Assembly (NCBI RefSeq): GCF_036924715.1
Contig: NZ_JAZHSB010000001.1
Coordinates: 3,277,001-3,341,000 of the forward strand
Reading direction: 5' to 3'
DNA: 64,000 nt
Source: Bradyrhizobium sp. AZCC 1721
Lineage (GTDB): Bacteria; Pseudomonadota; Alphaproteobacteria; Rhizobiales; Xanthobacteraceae
The notes below the pieces were generated by a model. That model did no database searches and was not told the origin of the DNA. It saw nothing but the letters and a program-made list of their open reading frames with translations. Shown one piece after another: positions 52,249-60,468 of the stretch. The position numbers and the translations under genes were made by a program. Within the stretch, counting starts at the first letter, position 1; each line of letters opens with the position of its first letter.

Positions 52249-53376
52249 CAGGTCATTCGATTCATTCGGGACGCAAACGGAGCCCGGATCGCCTATGCCA
52301 CGGTCGGCGAAGGGCCGCTCATCCTCTGCCCCGCGTGGTGGGTCAGTCACGTCGAGCGCGATTGGGAGCATCCGGGATTTCGGCGTTTCTTCAGTCGCCT
52401 GGCGGAGGGCTTTCGCGTCGTCCGCTACGACCGACCGGGCACCGGTCTGAGCGATCGCGACGTTCCACCGCGAACGCAAGCGGACGAAGTGCAACTGCTC
52501 GCAACACTCGCCGATGAACTCGGCGATAGCCAGTTCTCATTGTTCGCGGTGTCTTGCGCGGGACCGGTTGCGCTCACGTATGCGGCTGCGCACCAGGAAC
52601 GCGTCCGCCGCTTGTGTTTTTATGGTTCGTATGCGAGGGGGGCCGATATAGCGACGCCCGATCTGCGCGATGCGCTCACTGACCTCGTGAAGGCGCACTG
52701 GGGCCTTGGATCGGTCGCGCTTACGGCGCTATTCCTGCCCGGTGCAGCGCCGCAGGATTCGGAAGATTTTTCCCGAAACCAGTGTGACTGGGCGAATGCA
52801 CCGCAGGCGGCGCAATTACTGCGCCTGAGCTGTGAGATGAATGCCGCAGATGTCCTTTCACGCGTCCGTGCAGAGGCGCTGGTCATACATCGGCGCAAGG
52901 ACCGCGCGATCCCCCTTGAAGCTGGCCAAAAGCTCGCTGCCGAATTACCTCGCGCGCGGCTCATAACACTGGACGGCGACATACACCTGCCATGGATCGA
53001 TGGCGACGCGATTGCCGACGCGGTCCATTCGTTCCTTGCCGGCGATGAGGTACGCGCGGCTGCCTCAGCACCGTTATCCGGATGCCGACTCGACGAGGCC
53101 AATCGTGAGATCGTCCTGGACGGTCAACGTCGCCCAACGACGCGGCTGGAGTACGCTGTGATACTCGCCCTGATCCAGGCAAGTGGACGCGTCATCACCC
53201 GAGACGAGATGCTCGCCGAAATCTGGAACACCCCCTTCGCGGGCTCGAACAAGGTGGACGCCGTTGTCGGATCACTGCGGAAGAAGCTCGGCCCCTTCGC
53301 AGCTTCCATCGAAACCGTGACGGGCCATGGTTACCGCTTCCGAGGATGGAAGAAGGCGATCAACGACGTGCATTGA
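52249..53376 (+). CDS. Alpha/beta hydrolase fused to a C-terminal winged-helix DNA-binding domain
   Basis: 375 residues from GTG 52249 (VQVIRFIRDANGARIAYATV); TTG 52213 adds 12 residues. Residues 1-270: alpha/beta hydrolase with nucleophile Ser103 in AVSCAGP, acid in HRRKDRAIP and His in DGDIHLPWIDG. Residues 275-375: OmpR/CadC-type winged helix (LDGQRRPTTRLEYAVILALI, GRVITRDEMLAEIWNTPFAG, SNKVDAVVGSLRKKLG, IETVTGHGYRF). A hydrolase-fold sensor joined to a DNA-binding domain makes it a one-component regulator; in related proteins the DNA-binding domain is usually at the N-terminus. Confidence 0.88.
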   Translation, partial: QVIRFIRDANGARIAYATVGEGPLILCPAWWVSHVERDWEHPGFRRFFSRLAEGFRVVRYDRPGTGLSDRDVPPRTQADEVQLLATLADELGDSQFSLFAVSCAGPVALTYAAAHQERVRRLCFYGSYARGADIATPDLRDALTDLVKAHWGLGSVALTALFLPGAAPQDSEDFSRNQCDWANAPQAAQLLRLSCEMNAADVLSRVRAEALVIHRRKDRAIPLEAGQKLAAELPRARLITLDGDIHLPWIDGDAIADAVHSFLAGDEVRAAASAPLSGCRLDEANREIVLDGQRRPTTRLEYAVILALIQASGRVITRDEMLAEIWNTPFAGSNKVDAVVGSLRKKLGPFAASIETVTGHGYRFRGWKKAINDVH

Positions 53377-53499
53377 TCGTGCCTGTTCGGTTGACCTCGG
53401 GAGTGGCCAGAGTGCGCAATTATGCTTCGCACCTTCGCGGGCGCAGCATTGAGCCCAAGACTTGTTGCGGCGCTGGCGGTTTTCACGTCGGCGTGAGCC

Positions 53500-53526
53500 T
53501 GTAACCGGCTGGCATTTAGCTCCGAA
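53500..53526 (+). promoter_or_regulatory. Second SigF-type promoter
   Basis: TGTAACC (53500-53506), 16 bases, CGAA (53523-53526), the same spacing and nearly the same flanks (C before TGTAACC, CT after CGAA) as at 49467-49493. It precedes the secreted protein gene at 53579 by 53 bases and probably the small membrane genes and cytochrome after it. Confidence 0.72.
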
Positions 53527-53578
53527 CTCATGGTTAGAGGCGCATATGACGGCGCTTCCACAATCATGGAGCCGGAAC

Positions 53579-53836
53579 ATGTCAACCAAACACCTTCTCA
53601 CGATGTCCCTCTTGTTGCCGCTCGTGGCGATCTCCGCGACTGCGCAGGCAGGATCGACCATTACCGATAGAAGCTATTGGCCGAATGAAGCCAGGAAGAG
53701 CACCCCGATCAGGTCTGCCTCGCAAACCGATCCGTATTCTGCATTCGCCTACGATCGGGCAACGTTCCGTCAGGAGCCCACGACCGCCGGCGGCGCATCG
53801 GGATTCCGCTACCAGGGTGGTCCGAAGGGTCGTTGA
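53579..53836 (+). CDS. Exported small protein downstream of a SigF promoter
   Basis: 85 residues from ATG 53579 (MSTKHLLTMSLLLPLVAISA, cleavage near AQAG|ST). ATG 53546 in frame is an alternative. The mature part reads ITDRSYWPNEARKSTPIRSA, YSAFAYDRATFRQEPT and ends GFRYQGGPKGR; it has no Cys or His and is Ser/Arg/Tyr-rich. SYWPNEA and YxGGPK ends are shared with a family of exported rhizobial proteins of unknown role. First gene after the promoter at 53500. Confidence 0.72.
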   Translation: MSTKHLLTMSLLLPLVAISATAQAGSTITDRSYWPNEARKSTPIRSASQTDPYSAFAYDRATFRQEPTTAGGASGFRYQGGPKGR

Positions 53837-53973
53837 TACTCACGGGCGCTATACCGCCGCATGAAGGGCGCCGGCCGAGATGCATTGGCGCGATCTGAGG
53901 CAAGAGGGTTGCGGTAAATCGTCTACTCCCGCAACCCGTCACATTCCCTTTCATCGCAGCAAGAGGCGTTCCA

Positions 53974-54210
53974 ATGACCTTAAGTCGGGACAACGGCACA
54001 CCTATGGGCGGGACCTCACTAATCACCACTTTGGGCAGTTATTTCACTCGCTATTGGATAGCGCTGTATCTTGTCTTTGCAACGGCGGTTTCCTTGAGCG
54101 TCGCCTGGAACTGGAATTGGCTGACAGGCGCCGAGATATTTCGCATCATGGCGTCTCTGCCGTGCACCTTCATGATGCTCATGTGCATGAAGCGAGCGGC
54201 TTGCAGATAA
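53974..54210 (+). CDS. Two-helix membrane protein with Met/Cys tail
   Basis: 78 residues, AGAGG 7 bases before ATG 53974. Helix 1 about 25-47 (RYWIALYLVFATAVSLSVAW), then NWNWLTGAEIFRI and a second hydrophobic segment whose end is MASLPCTFMMLMCMKRAACR: three Cys and four Met in the last 20 residues. The CTFMMLMCM cluster could bind Cu(I) at the membrane face. It sits 137 bases after the exported protein and 42 before the Met-rich peptide gene. Family unknown to me. Confidence 0.68.
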   Translation: MTLSRDNGTPMGGTSLITTLGSYFTRYWIALYLVFATAVSLSVAWNWNWLTGAEIFRIMASLPCTFMMLMCMKRAACR

Positions 54211-54252
54211 CCCTCCAACAGTTGGACTCGGCGAGATGTTTGAGGTGAGCCA

Positions 54253-54387
54253 ATGATGGACAATATGATGCCTGGAATGATGTGGGGCATGGGGTTCGTC
54301 TGGTTGTTGGTCGTGATCGTCTTGATCCTGGCGGCCGCGGCACTGATCAAGTACCTTCGCACGGGGAGCAAGGACGGTCGGCAATGA
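54253..54387 (+). CDS. Met-rich 44-residue single-helix membrane protein
   Basis: ATG 54253 (GAGGTGAG about 7 bases upstream). MMDNMMPGMMWGMGFVWLLV, VIVLILAAAALIKYLRTGSK, DGRQ. Seven Met in the first 13 residues, then one helix and the tail ALIKYLR. Its stop overlaps the cytochrome c start by 4 bases (ATGA), strong support that it is translated. It is a likely periplasm-facing copper-binding peptide or a small subunit for the cytochrome; its likeness to the gene at 51949 suggests paralogy. Confidence 0.78.
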   Translation: MMDNMMPGMMWGMGFVWLLVVIVLILAAAALIKYLRTGSKDGRQ

Positions 54388-55100
54388 ACAAACTCATTGT
54401 CATCGGGCTCTCGACGATTGCACTTTCGTCTCCCTCGTTGGCCCAGCACGGCGACGCCGCGCGGGGTCAGCAGAATTTCCGCATGTGCGCACCATGCCAT
54501 TCGCTTGAGCCGGATCAAAACATGACAGGACCGAGTCTTGCCGGTTTGTGGGGACGGAAGGCCGGAGCGTTACCGAGCTTCGAACGCTACTCCGACGCGC
54601 TCAAATCGTCAGGCATCATCTGGGATGACCGTTCGCTGGACGCCTGGTTGGCCGATCCCAATGGTATGGTGCCGGACAACGAAATGCCATTCAACGGCAT
54701 CAAGGACCCGCAGCACCGTGCAGACCTGCTCGCCTTTCTGAGGGAAGCAACCAAACCGGGAGCCGCGCCGGAGCGGTACGCTCAAGGGCAAATGGGAGGC
54801 ATGGGCGGAATGATGGGTGGGATGATGGGCGGCGGCCGCGTTCCCAATTTGAAAAGTTTGGCGTCGAACATGCAGGTGAAGGCAATCACCTATTGTCGCG
54901 ACACCTATCGGGTGACCACGGCTGATGGCAAGACCCGCGCCTTTTGGGAGCGCAATCTGCGCCTGAAAACTGATTCCGGCAAAGATGGTCCGCAAGGTGG
55001 CGCACCAGCCCTTGTGCCTGCGGGAATGATGGGTGACCGGGCAGACGTGATTTTTGCCGCACCCGAAGAGATCAGCGGGATGATCGAGGCTCGATGCTGA
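54384..55100 (+). CDS. Class I cytochrome c with Gly/Met-rich linker
   Basis: 238 residues from ATG 54384. Signal peptide (MNKLIVIGLSTIALSSPSLA, cleavage near LAQ|HG). One cytochrome c domain: CAPCH haem site (FRMCAPCHSLEP), GPSLAGLWGRKAG, and axial Met in PDNEMPFNGI. A linker GQMGGMGGMMGGMMGGGR with six Met follows, then a 100-residue C-terminal domain (ITYCRDTYRVTTADGKTRAF, WERNLRLKTDS, DVIFAAPEEISGMIEARC) that has no haem motif but holds two Cys. Electron donor or acceptor is unknown; the Met run suggests copper. Translationally coupled to the tiny Met-rich protein. Confidence 0.85.
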   Translation: MNKLIVIGLSTIALSSPSLAQHGDAARGQQNFRMCAPCHSLEPDQNMTGPSLAGLWGRKAGALPSFERYSDALKSSGIIWDDRSLDAWLADPNGMVPDNEMPFNGIKDPQHRADLLAFLREATKPGAAPERYAQGQMGGMGGMMGGMMGGGRVPNLKSLASNMQVKAITYCRDTYRVTTADGKTRAFWERNLRLKTDSGKDGPQGGAPALVPAGMMGDRADVIFAAPEEISGMIEARC

Positions 55101-55156
55101 GAGGTCTGGTATTGGCGGCTGGCGGCCTCCACATCTCACCAATGGCGTAAATCGAT

Positions 55157-55786
55157 TTATGCCGGCACGGCCTTCAATTCACCGGCCGATTGGCGCACCA
55201 CCACGAATGCGCCTTGAAGCGCAAGTCCGGCCATGCAGGAAGCGACAATCACATCCGGCCAACCGGTACCGGTGCCAAACACGCCGAGTGCAGCCAGCAG
55301 TACCGCGAGATTGCCCAGAACGTCGTTACGCGTACAAATCCAGGCCGAGCGCATGTTGGCGTCGCCGTTGCGATAGGCCCATAAGAGTCCGAATGACGCA
55401 ACATTGGCGGCAAGGGCCATGACGCCGACCGCACCCATGGTGAATGCACTCGGCAGCGTCCCCTGTGCGGCGTGCCAGATGGCGATGGCAATTACCCAGA
55501 GGCCGAAGGCTCCCATGGTGGCGCCCTTGGCAAGCGCCGCTGACGCGCGATAGCGCAGTGCCATCCCAACCACAAAGAGGCTGATCGCATAGTTTCCCGC
55601 GTCGCCGAGAAAATCGAGCGCGTCGGCTTGGAGCGAAGCCGATCCCGCCGCCAAGCCTGCGCCGATCTCGGTGAGGAACATGGCGGCATTGATGCCAAGG
55701 ACCACCCAAAGAACCCGGCGATAAGCCGGATTACCGCGGTTCCGGTCCAAGTTCAGGGGCGGAGGTGTACAACAAGCATCGGCCAT
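55157..55786 (-). CDS. Short cation transporter of CDF type
   Basis: 209 residues, five or six helices. CDF features: ASLQADALDFLGDAGNYAIS with the helix-2 Asp pair, and TRNDVLGNLAVLLAALGVFG in helix 5 with the second Asp. The cytosolic C-terminal metal-sensing domain of about 90 residues is missing, as in a known short branch. The N-terminus MADACCTPPP has a CC pair that may capture soft metal. Likely role: export of Zn, Co, Cd or similar from the cytosol. It converges with the cytochrome c gene. Confidence 0.85.
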   Translation of the reverse strand: MADACCTPPPLNLDRNRGNPAYRRVLWVVLGINAAMFLTEIGAGLAAGSASLQADALDFLGDAGNYAISLFVVGMALRYRASAALAKGATMGAFGLWVIAIAIWHAAQGTLPSAFTMGAVGVMALAANVASFGLLWAYRNGDANMRSAWICTRNDVLGNLAVLLAALGVFGTGTGWPDVIVASCMAGLALQGAFVVVRQSAGELKAVPA

Positions 55787-55980
55787 CCACGGAAGGTAGT
55801 ACGCAAGTTCGTGTTACACAATTGCGCCACCAGGAGAGCGACAGTCGGCCCTGGAGCAGTGCGAGAGTTGCGTTGCATATTCATTGGCCAATCACGATCC
55901 TGACAAGCTCCGTGAAATCCATCATCGGGGTTACGCGCCGGCCTGATGGGACTCGCGAGCAGAACTGATGGAGACGAGTT

Positions 55981-56592
55981 ATGGGCTTCTACAACGACGT
56001 CATCCTGCCGCGGGTTTGCGACCTTGCGATGCGCAACAAGCAGCTTCGGCCGTATCGCGAGCGGGTGATCGGCGCGGCCGAAGGTCGCGTGCTCGAGATC
56101 GGGATCGGTTCGGGCCGCAACTTGCCGTTCTATCGGCCGCCGGTGAGCGAGCTCTTGGCGCTGGAGCCGGCCCCGAAGCTCATCGCAATGGCCCGCGATG
56201 CTCTGTATCCGGGTACGCCGGTCAACTTCATCGAGGCTTCGGCGGAAGCCATTCCGCTCGATGACCGCAGCGTCGATACGGTGGTGACGACCTGGACCTT
56301 GTGCAGCATTCCGGATGCCGCCATGGCGCTCACCGAAATGCGACGCGTGCTTCGCCCTGGCGGCAAGCTCTTGTTCGTGGAACACGGCATGGCGCCGGAC
56401 AAGAATGTGAGGCGATGGCAGGACTGGCTGACGCCGGCCTGGAAATGTATCAGCGGCGGCTGTCACCTCAATCGACCGATCAGCACGATGATCGAAGCGG
56501 CAGGCTTCAGGATTGATCGGGTGGAGACCGGCTATATGCCAGGACCGAAGGCGATGACGTTCATGTATGAAGGCAGCGCCCGGCCGAACTAG
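55981..56592 (+). CDS. UbiE-like SAM-dependent methyltransferase
   Basis: 203 residues, GGAG 8 bases before ATG 55981. Motif I VLEIGIGSGRNLPFYRPPVS, then LALEPAPKLIAMARDALYPG, VDTVVTTWTLCSIPDAAMAL and EMRRVLRPGGKLLFVEHGMA, followed by WLTPAWKCISGGCHLNRPIS with a CISGGCH segment. This subgroup occurs near metal and stress genes; its substrate is not known. Start FYNDVILPRVCDLAMRNKQL is diagnostic of it. Convergent with the chemoreceptor gene 6 bp away. Confidence 0.9.
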   Translation: MGFYNDVILPRVCDLAMRNKQLRPYRERVIGAAEGRVLEIGIGSGRNLPFYRPPVSELLALEPAPKLIAMARDALYPGTPVNFIEASAEAIPLDDRSVDTVVTTWTLCSIPDAAMALTEMRRVLRPGGKLLFVEHGMAPDKNVRRWQDWLTPAWKCISGGCHLNRPISTMIEAAGFRIDRVETGYMPGPKAMTFMYEGSARPN

Positions 56593-56597
56593 CCAGG

Positions 56598-58706
56598 CTA
56601 TGCCGCGCGCACCTGACCAAGAAACGCGTCGACCTGCTCGCGCAATTGCTGCGACTGCCGCGACAGATTGCCGGCGGCGGTCTCGACCTGGCTTGCCGCT
56701 GCGCCAGTGGCTGCCGCGCCCTCGGTGACGCCGCCGACATTGGCGGACACTTCCTGGGTGCCGGCCGCAGCCTGTTGCACATTGCGAGCGATCTCCTGGG
56801 TCGCCGCGCCCTGTTGCTCGATCGCAGAGGCGATGGTTGTTGCGATCTCGCTGATCTCGCCGATGGTCTTGCCGATCGCCTCGATCGAGACGACGGATTT
56901 CTGCGTGGCTCCCTGGATCGCCGATATCTGGGAGGCGATCTCCTCGGTGGCTTTTGACGTCTGCTCGGCGAGGCTCTTGACCTCGGCCGCGACGACGGCA
57001 AAGCCCCTGCCGCTGTCGCCGGCACGCGCCGCTTCGATGGTGGCATTGAGCGCCAGCAGATTGGTCTGCGAGGCGATGTTGTTGATCAGCTTGACGATGT
57101 CGCCGATCCGCTGCGCCATCGCCGCGAGGCCCTGAATTTCGGCGTTGGTTCCCTGCGCTTCCTGCACGGCCTTTGCCGCGATCGCCGCCGACTGGCTGAC
57201 CTGCCGGCTGATCTCGGTGACGGACGCGGACAGCTCTTCCGTGGCGGTGGCCACCGTCTGGACGTTGCTCGACGTTTCCTGCGCACCCGATGCCACGGCC
57301 GAGGCCTTGTTGGTATTTTCGGTTGCGACCGCTGCCATCCTTTCGGCGGTGGCGCGCATTTCGACGATCGATGTCGCGACGGCATCGAGCACGCGGCTGG
57401 CGCTCTGGTCGAAGCCTGAAGTCAGCGTCTCCATCACCTGTTGACGTTGCTCTTTCTTCTGTTGTTCCGCTCGCTGCTCGGCAGCCAGTGCGTTCGCCCT
57501 GACGGCATTGTCGCGGAAGACCGCGACCGATCGCGCCATCTCGCCAACCTCATCAGCCCGCGCCAGGGCAGGAATGTCGATCGACAGATCGCCGCTGGCA
57601 AGGCGCTGCATGGCGGCCGTCATGGCGGTCAAGGGACGGATCACGCGCCGGGACAGCACCCAGATCGACCCCATGCCGACAACGATACCGAGCAGCGTGA
57701 CGAGGGCGACGAGAATGAGTTGGGTTCTTGCCGCCGCAGCTTTGGCGGCTGCGTGGACATTGGTGACTTCGACCGCGGCATCCTTGATCCGGACGATGGA
57801 TTCCAGCGCAGGGTTCGACGCGTCGTACCATTGCTGGACCGTCATCGGATAGCCGGCGCCCGCGATGCCTGCCTTGTAGATCGTATCGGTTTGAGCCTTG
57901 AAATTGCCGAGGAAGTTTTGCTCGGCGGCGGCAACGGCAGAGACTAGCGGCGAAGCCGCACCGGCGGTTAGATCGCGTATCGTCTGCCAATTCGACTGCA
58001 CCTGCCCGCGCCAATTGGCGATGTCACGCTGCTGCTCGGTCGATAGCGCGCGGCCGGCCGAGATGTTGCCGGCGTGAACGGCGCGTTCGCGGCCGGCATA
58101 CTCGCGCATCAGGAAAGCGCTCTGCTTGACCATCGTGAGCTCGCCGACAATGGCGTCTTCCCTGCTGATTTCGCGCGAGGCAATGGTCCAGAGCGATTGA
58201 ATCCGGGTCAGGAGGTCGGAGACGGCCGGGTACCAGGATTTGAGCAGTTCGGCATCGCGCTGCTCCTTCGGAGACTGAAGGGCGGAATCGGCGCTGCGGC
58301 GGAGCTGCTTGACGCGTTCATAGGCCTGCTCGACATCGGCAATCAGCTTCTTGCCTTCCGGCGTCGCGGTGGCGGCAATTTGCCGGAGCGCCGGGGCCAA
58401 CACGGCATCGCCCTGCGAACGGCGCTTCTGGATCACTTCGCCGGTCTGGGCATTCGCCGGAGCAGGCGCCTGCAGGGCCGTATTGGTCTGACCGCGTTCA
58501 AGCTGAATGTTCTCCAATCCCTTGAGCAGGTGATCGGCGTTTGCATTCACCTCGGCAACGCGGACGGCGGCCGTGTAGCTGCGCCAGGCATCTGCGCCGG
58601 TAATGGCGCAGGAGATCAGGACCAGTACCGCGAGCACCCCGACGATCACAGCGAGGGTGGTCTTGACGGTGAGCGTGCCCGAAAGCGCCTCGCGCTTCGA
58701 ATGCAT
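56598..58706 (-). CDS. Methyl-accepting chemotaxis protein
   Basis: 702 residues. Helix 1 about 13-36 ([20 protein letters not shown]), a periplasmic helical sensor of about 290 residues (Gln/Ala-rich, [36 protein letters not shown]), helix 2 about 325-348, HAMP ([20 protein letters not shown]), and a signalling domain with the hairpin tip [40 protein letters not shown]. No PAS domain and no C-terminal CheR tether pentapeptide. It senses an unknown periplasmic ligand and controls CheA; no che genes are nearby. Confidence 0.96.
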   Translation of the reverse strand: MHSKREALSGTLTVKTTLAVIVGVLAVLVLISCAITGADAWRSYTAAVRVAEVNANADHLLKGLENIQLERGQTNTALQAPAPANAQTGEVIQKRRSQGDAVLAPALRQIAATATPEGKKLIADVEQAYERVKQLRRSADSALQSPKEQRDAELLKSWYPAVSDLLTRIQSLWTIASREISREDAIVGELTMVKQSAFLMREYAGRERAVHAGNISAGRALSTEQQRDIANWRGQVQSNWQTIRDLTAGAASPLVSAVAAAEQNFLGNFKAQTDTIYKAGIAGAGYPMTVQQWYDASNPALESIVRIKDAAVEVTNVHAAAKAAAARTQLILVALVTLLGIVVGMGSIWVLSRRVIRPLTAMTAAMQRLASGDLSIDIPALARADEVGEMARSVAVFRDNAVRANALAAEQRAEQQKKEQRQQVMETLTSGFDQSASRVLDAVATSIVEMRATAERMAAVATENTNKASAVASGAQETSSNVQTVATATEELSASVTEISRQVSQSAAIAAKAVQEAQGTNAEIQGLAAMAQRIGDIVKLINNIASQTNLLALNATIEAARAGDSGRGFAVVAAEVKSLAEQTSKATEEIASQISAIQGATQKSVVSIEAIGKTIGEISEIATTIASAIEQQGAATQEIARNVQQAAAGTQEVSANVGGVTEGAAATGAAASQVETAAGNLSRQSQQLREQVDAFLGQVRAA

Positions 58707-59127
58707 GGGGATACCTTCCGACTGGCGGCCCCTTGATGACGGCCTCTTTCGTTACTACCAGCCCGCCGTTACCAAGCCGCTAATCGTCGAGCGCTGGGTT
58801 GTAGTGCCAAAGTACAGTCTTGAAAGTCTTTTCGACATTTTCTGATATTCGTTCGGACGAGCCGCGTCCCTCAAGTTGCAGGCGCGGCCAGGGTCGGCGG
58901 CATGCTGCGAGGACGAAGCTACGACGATCGATCCGGCGCGTCCGACGAGATCAGATTCGACGCGCGGAAGGCGACTGGGCTCCCACCCCAAACCTGTGAC
59001 GCCTTTCACTATTGCCCCAAAAAAGATCAGATAAGCTTGGTCGGTCCGAGCAACTGCGTCGGGCGTACGTGACCTTTTGAATTTTTTCCGATCATATTTG
59101 ACATACTCCCTTCTACAGGAGGAGCAC
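58707..59127. other. About 420 bp divergent intergenic region
   Basis: Between the chemoreceptor and the FAD oxidoreductase, on opposite strands. Short open frames exist in all directions (one at 58755-59009), but without ribosome site or family. It must hold both promoters. The AT-rich part 59060-59110 precedes the AGGAGGAGC ribosome site of the oxidoreductase. Nothing else could be identified. Confidence 0.5.
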
Positions 59128-60450
59128 GTGCCAGATTTTGCAAGAAGTCATGCCGTGGTCATTGGCGCGGGCATGGCCGGCCTTACGGCCGCTCAGGCGA
59201 TCTCAAGGCATTTCAGGAAAGTCACGGTCATCGAGCGGGACGTACTTCCGGCGGAGGCGGCGCCGCGAAGAGGGACGCCGCAATGCCAGCATGCCCACAT
59301 GCTGCTCGCGGGCGGGCTGAAGGCTCTGGAAACGCTGTTTCCGGGATTTGAGAACGATCTGGCGGAAGCGGGCGCCGTTAAGGTCCGTACGGGGAAGGAC
59401 ATCCGGTTCGAGCGCCCCGGGTTCGACCCATTCCCCATTCGCGATCTCGGCTTCGATATTTTCAGCATGTCGCGCCCACTGCTCGAAGCCGTCACGAGAG
59501 AACGCGTTCTCCAAACCCCGAATATCGGCATTTGCATGCGCTCCCGCGTGATCAAGCTTGTCGCATCGCGCGATACGATGCGGGTCGAGGCGGTCCTTTA
59601 TGAAAGCGATGATGGTCAGGCAGTCGCGGTGGAAGCCGATCTGGTTGTAGAAGCCTCTGGCCGCGGCGGCCTGACGTTGCAACTGCTCGAAGAGCTTTCT
59701 TTGCAGAAGCCCGAAGAAACCGAGATCGGCATTGATCAGGCCTATGCGAGCACCATTGTCGAGCGGCTCGATCACAATGCCGACTGGCTGGGCAATATCA
59801 TGCTGCCGTCTGCACCCGCCAGCAGCCGCGGTGCGTTCCTGTTTCCGATCGAAAAGCAGCGCTGGCTGCTTTCCATCGGAGGCAATCATGGCGATACGCC
59901 TCCGGGCGACCGCGCGGGATTTATGGATTTCGTCAGGAGCCTGCGTACCCCGACGATCTATGACGCGGTCAGGGACGCGCGCCCGCTAACTGATATCGTC
60001 CGCCACCAGTTGCCTTGCAGCACGCGGCGACATTTCGAGCGCCTTGAGTCGTTTCCGGCGGGGCTGCTTGCGACGGGCGATGCCCTCTGCCGCTTCAATC
60101 CAGTGTTCGGCCAGGGTATGAGCGTGGCAGCGCAGGAAGCCGTGATCCTGGACCGGTTGTTGACGGAAGATGCCGCCATGGAGCGCCTGGCGCGTGACTT
60201 CTTCGCTGCCATCCAGGACACCATCGCGACGCCATGGGGCGTTGCCGTCAACGATTTTGTCTATCCCGCCACGCGAGGCGTGCGGCCCGCCGATCTCGCG
60301 CAGCGCCTGCAATATGGTATGGCTTTGACTAAGCTCGCCGCGCAGGATCCCGAGGTGCACCGGTTGACCGTAGAAGTCTCGCAGCTCCTCAAGCCGCAGG
60401 CCGCGCTGCGTGAGCCAGCGCTCGCGGCGCGCGTGATGTCGCTAGTATGA
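59128..60450 (+). CDS. FAD-dependent monooxygenase/oxidoreductase
   Basis: 440 residues from GTG 59128, directly after AGGAGGAGCAC; the frame is open to 59077 without support. N-terminal FAD fold HAVVIGAGMAGLTAAQAISR, KVTVIERDVLPAEAAPRRG, and the group marker GTPQCQHAHMLLAGGLKALE; later ADLVVEASGRGGLTLQLLEE and FPAGLLATGDALCRFNPVFG, QGMSVAAQEA (the GD motif for FAD ribityl). Typical of the PHBH-type/geranylgeranyl reductase-like set. Substrate unknown. The epoxide hydrolase relic follows 18 bases on. Confidence 0.9.
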   Translation: MPDFARSHAVVIGAGMAGLTAAQAISRHFRKVTVIERDVLPAEAAPRRGTPQCQHAHMLLAGGLKALETLFPGFENDLAEAGAVKVRTGKDIRFERPGFDPFPIRDLGFDIFSMSRPLLEAVTRERVLQTPNIGICMRSRVIKLVASRDTMRVEAVLYESDDGQAVAVEADLVVEASGRGGLTLQLLEELSLQKPEETEIGIDQAYASTIVERLDHNADWLGNIMLPSAPASSRGAFLFPIEKQRWLLSIGGNHGDTPPGDRAGFMDFVRSLRTPTIYDAVRDARPLTDIVRHQLPCSTRRHFERLESFPAGLLATGDALCRFNPVFGQGMSVAAQEAVILDRLLTEDAAMERLARDFFAAIQDTIATPWGVAVNDFVYPATRGVRPADLAQRLQYGMALTKLAAQDPEVHRLTVEVSQLLKPQAALREPALAARVMSLV

Positions 60451-60468
60451 CGGTTAATGTGGGGGACC

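Noticed and set aside
55753..56466. Reverse frame of 237 codons opposite the methyltransferase
   Set aside because: Antisense shadow; no family features.
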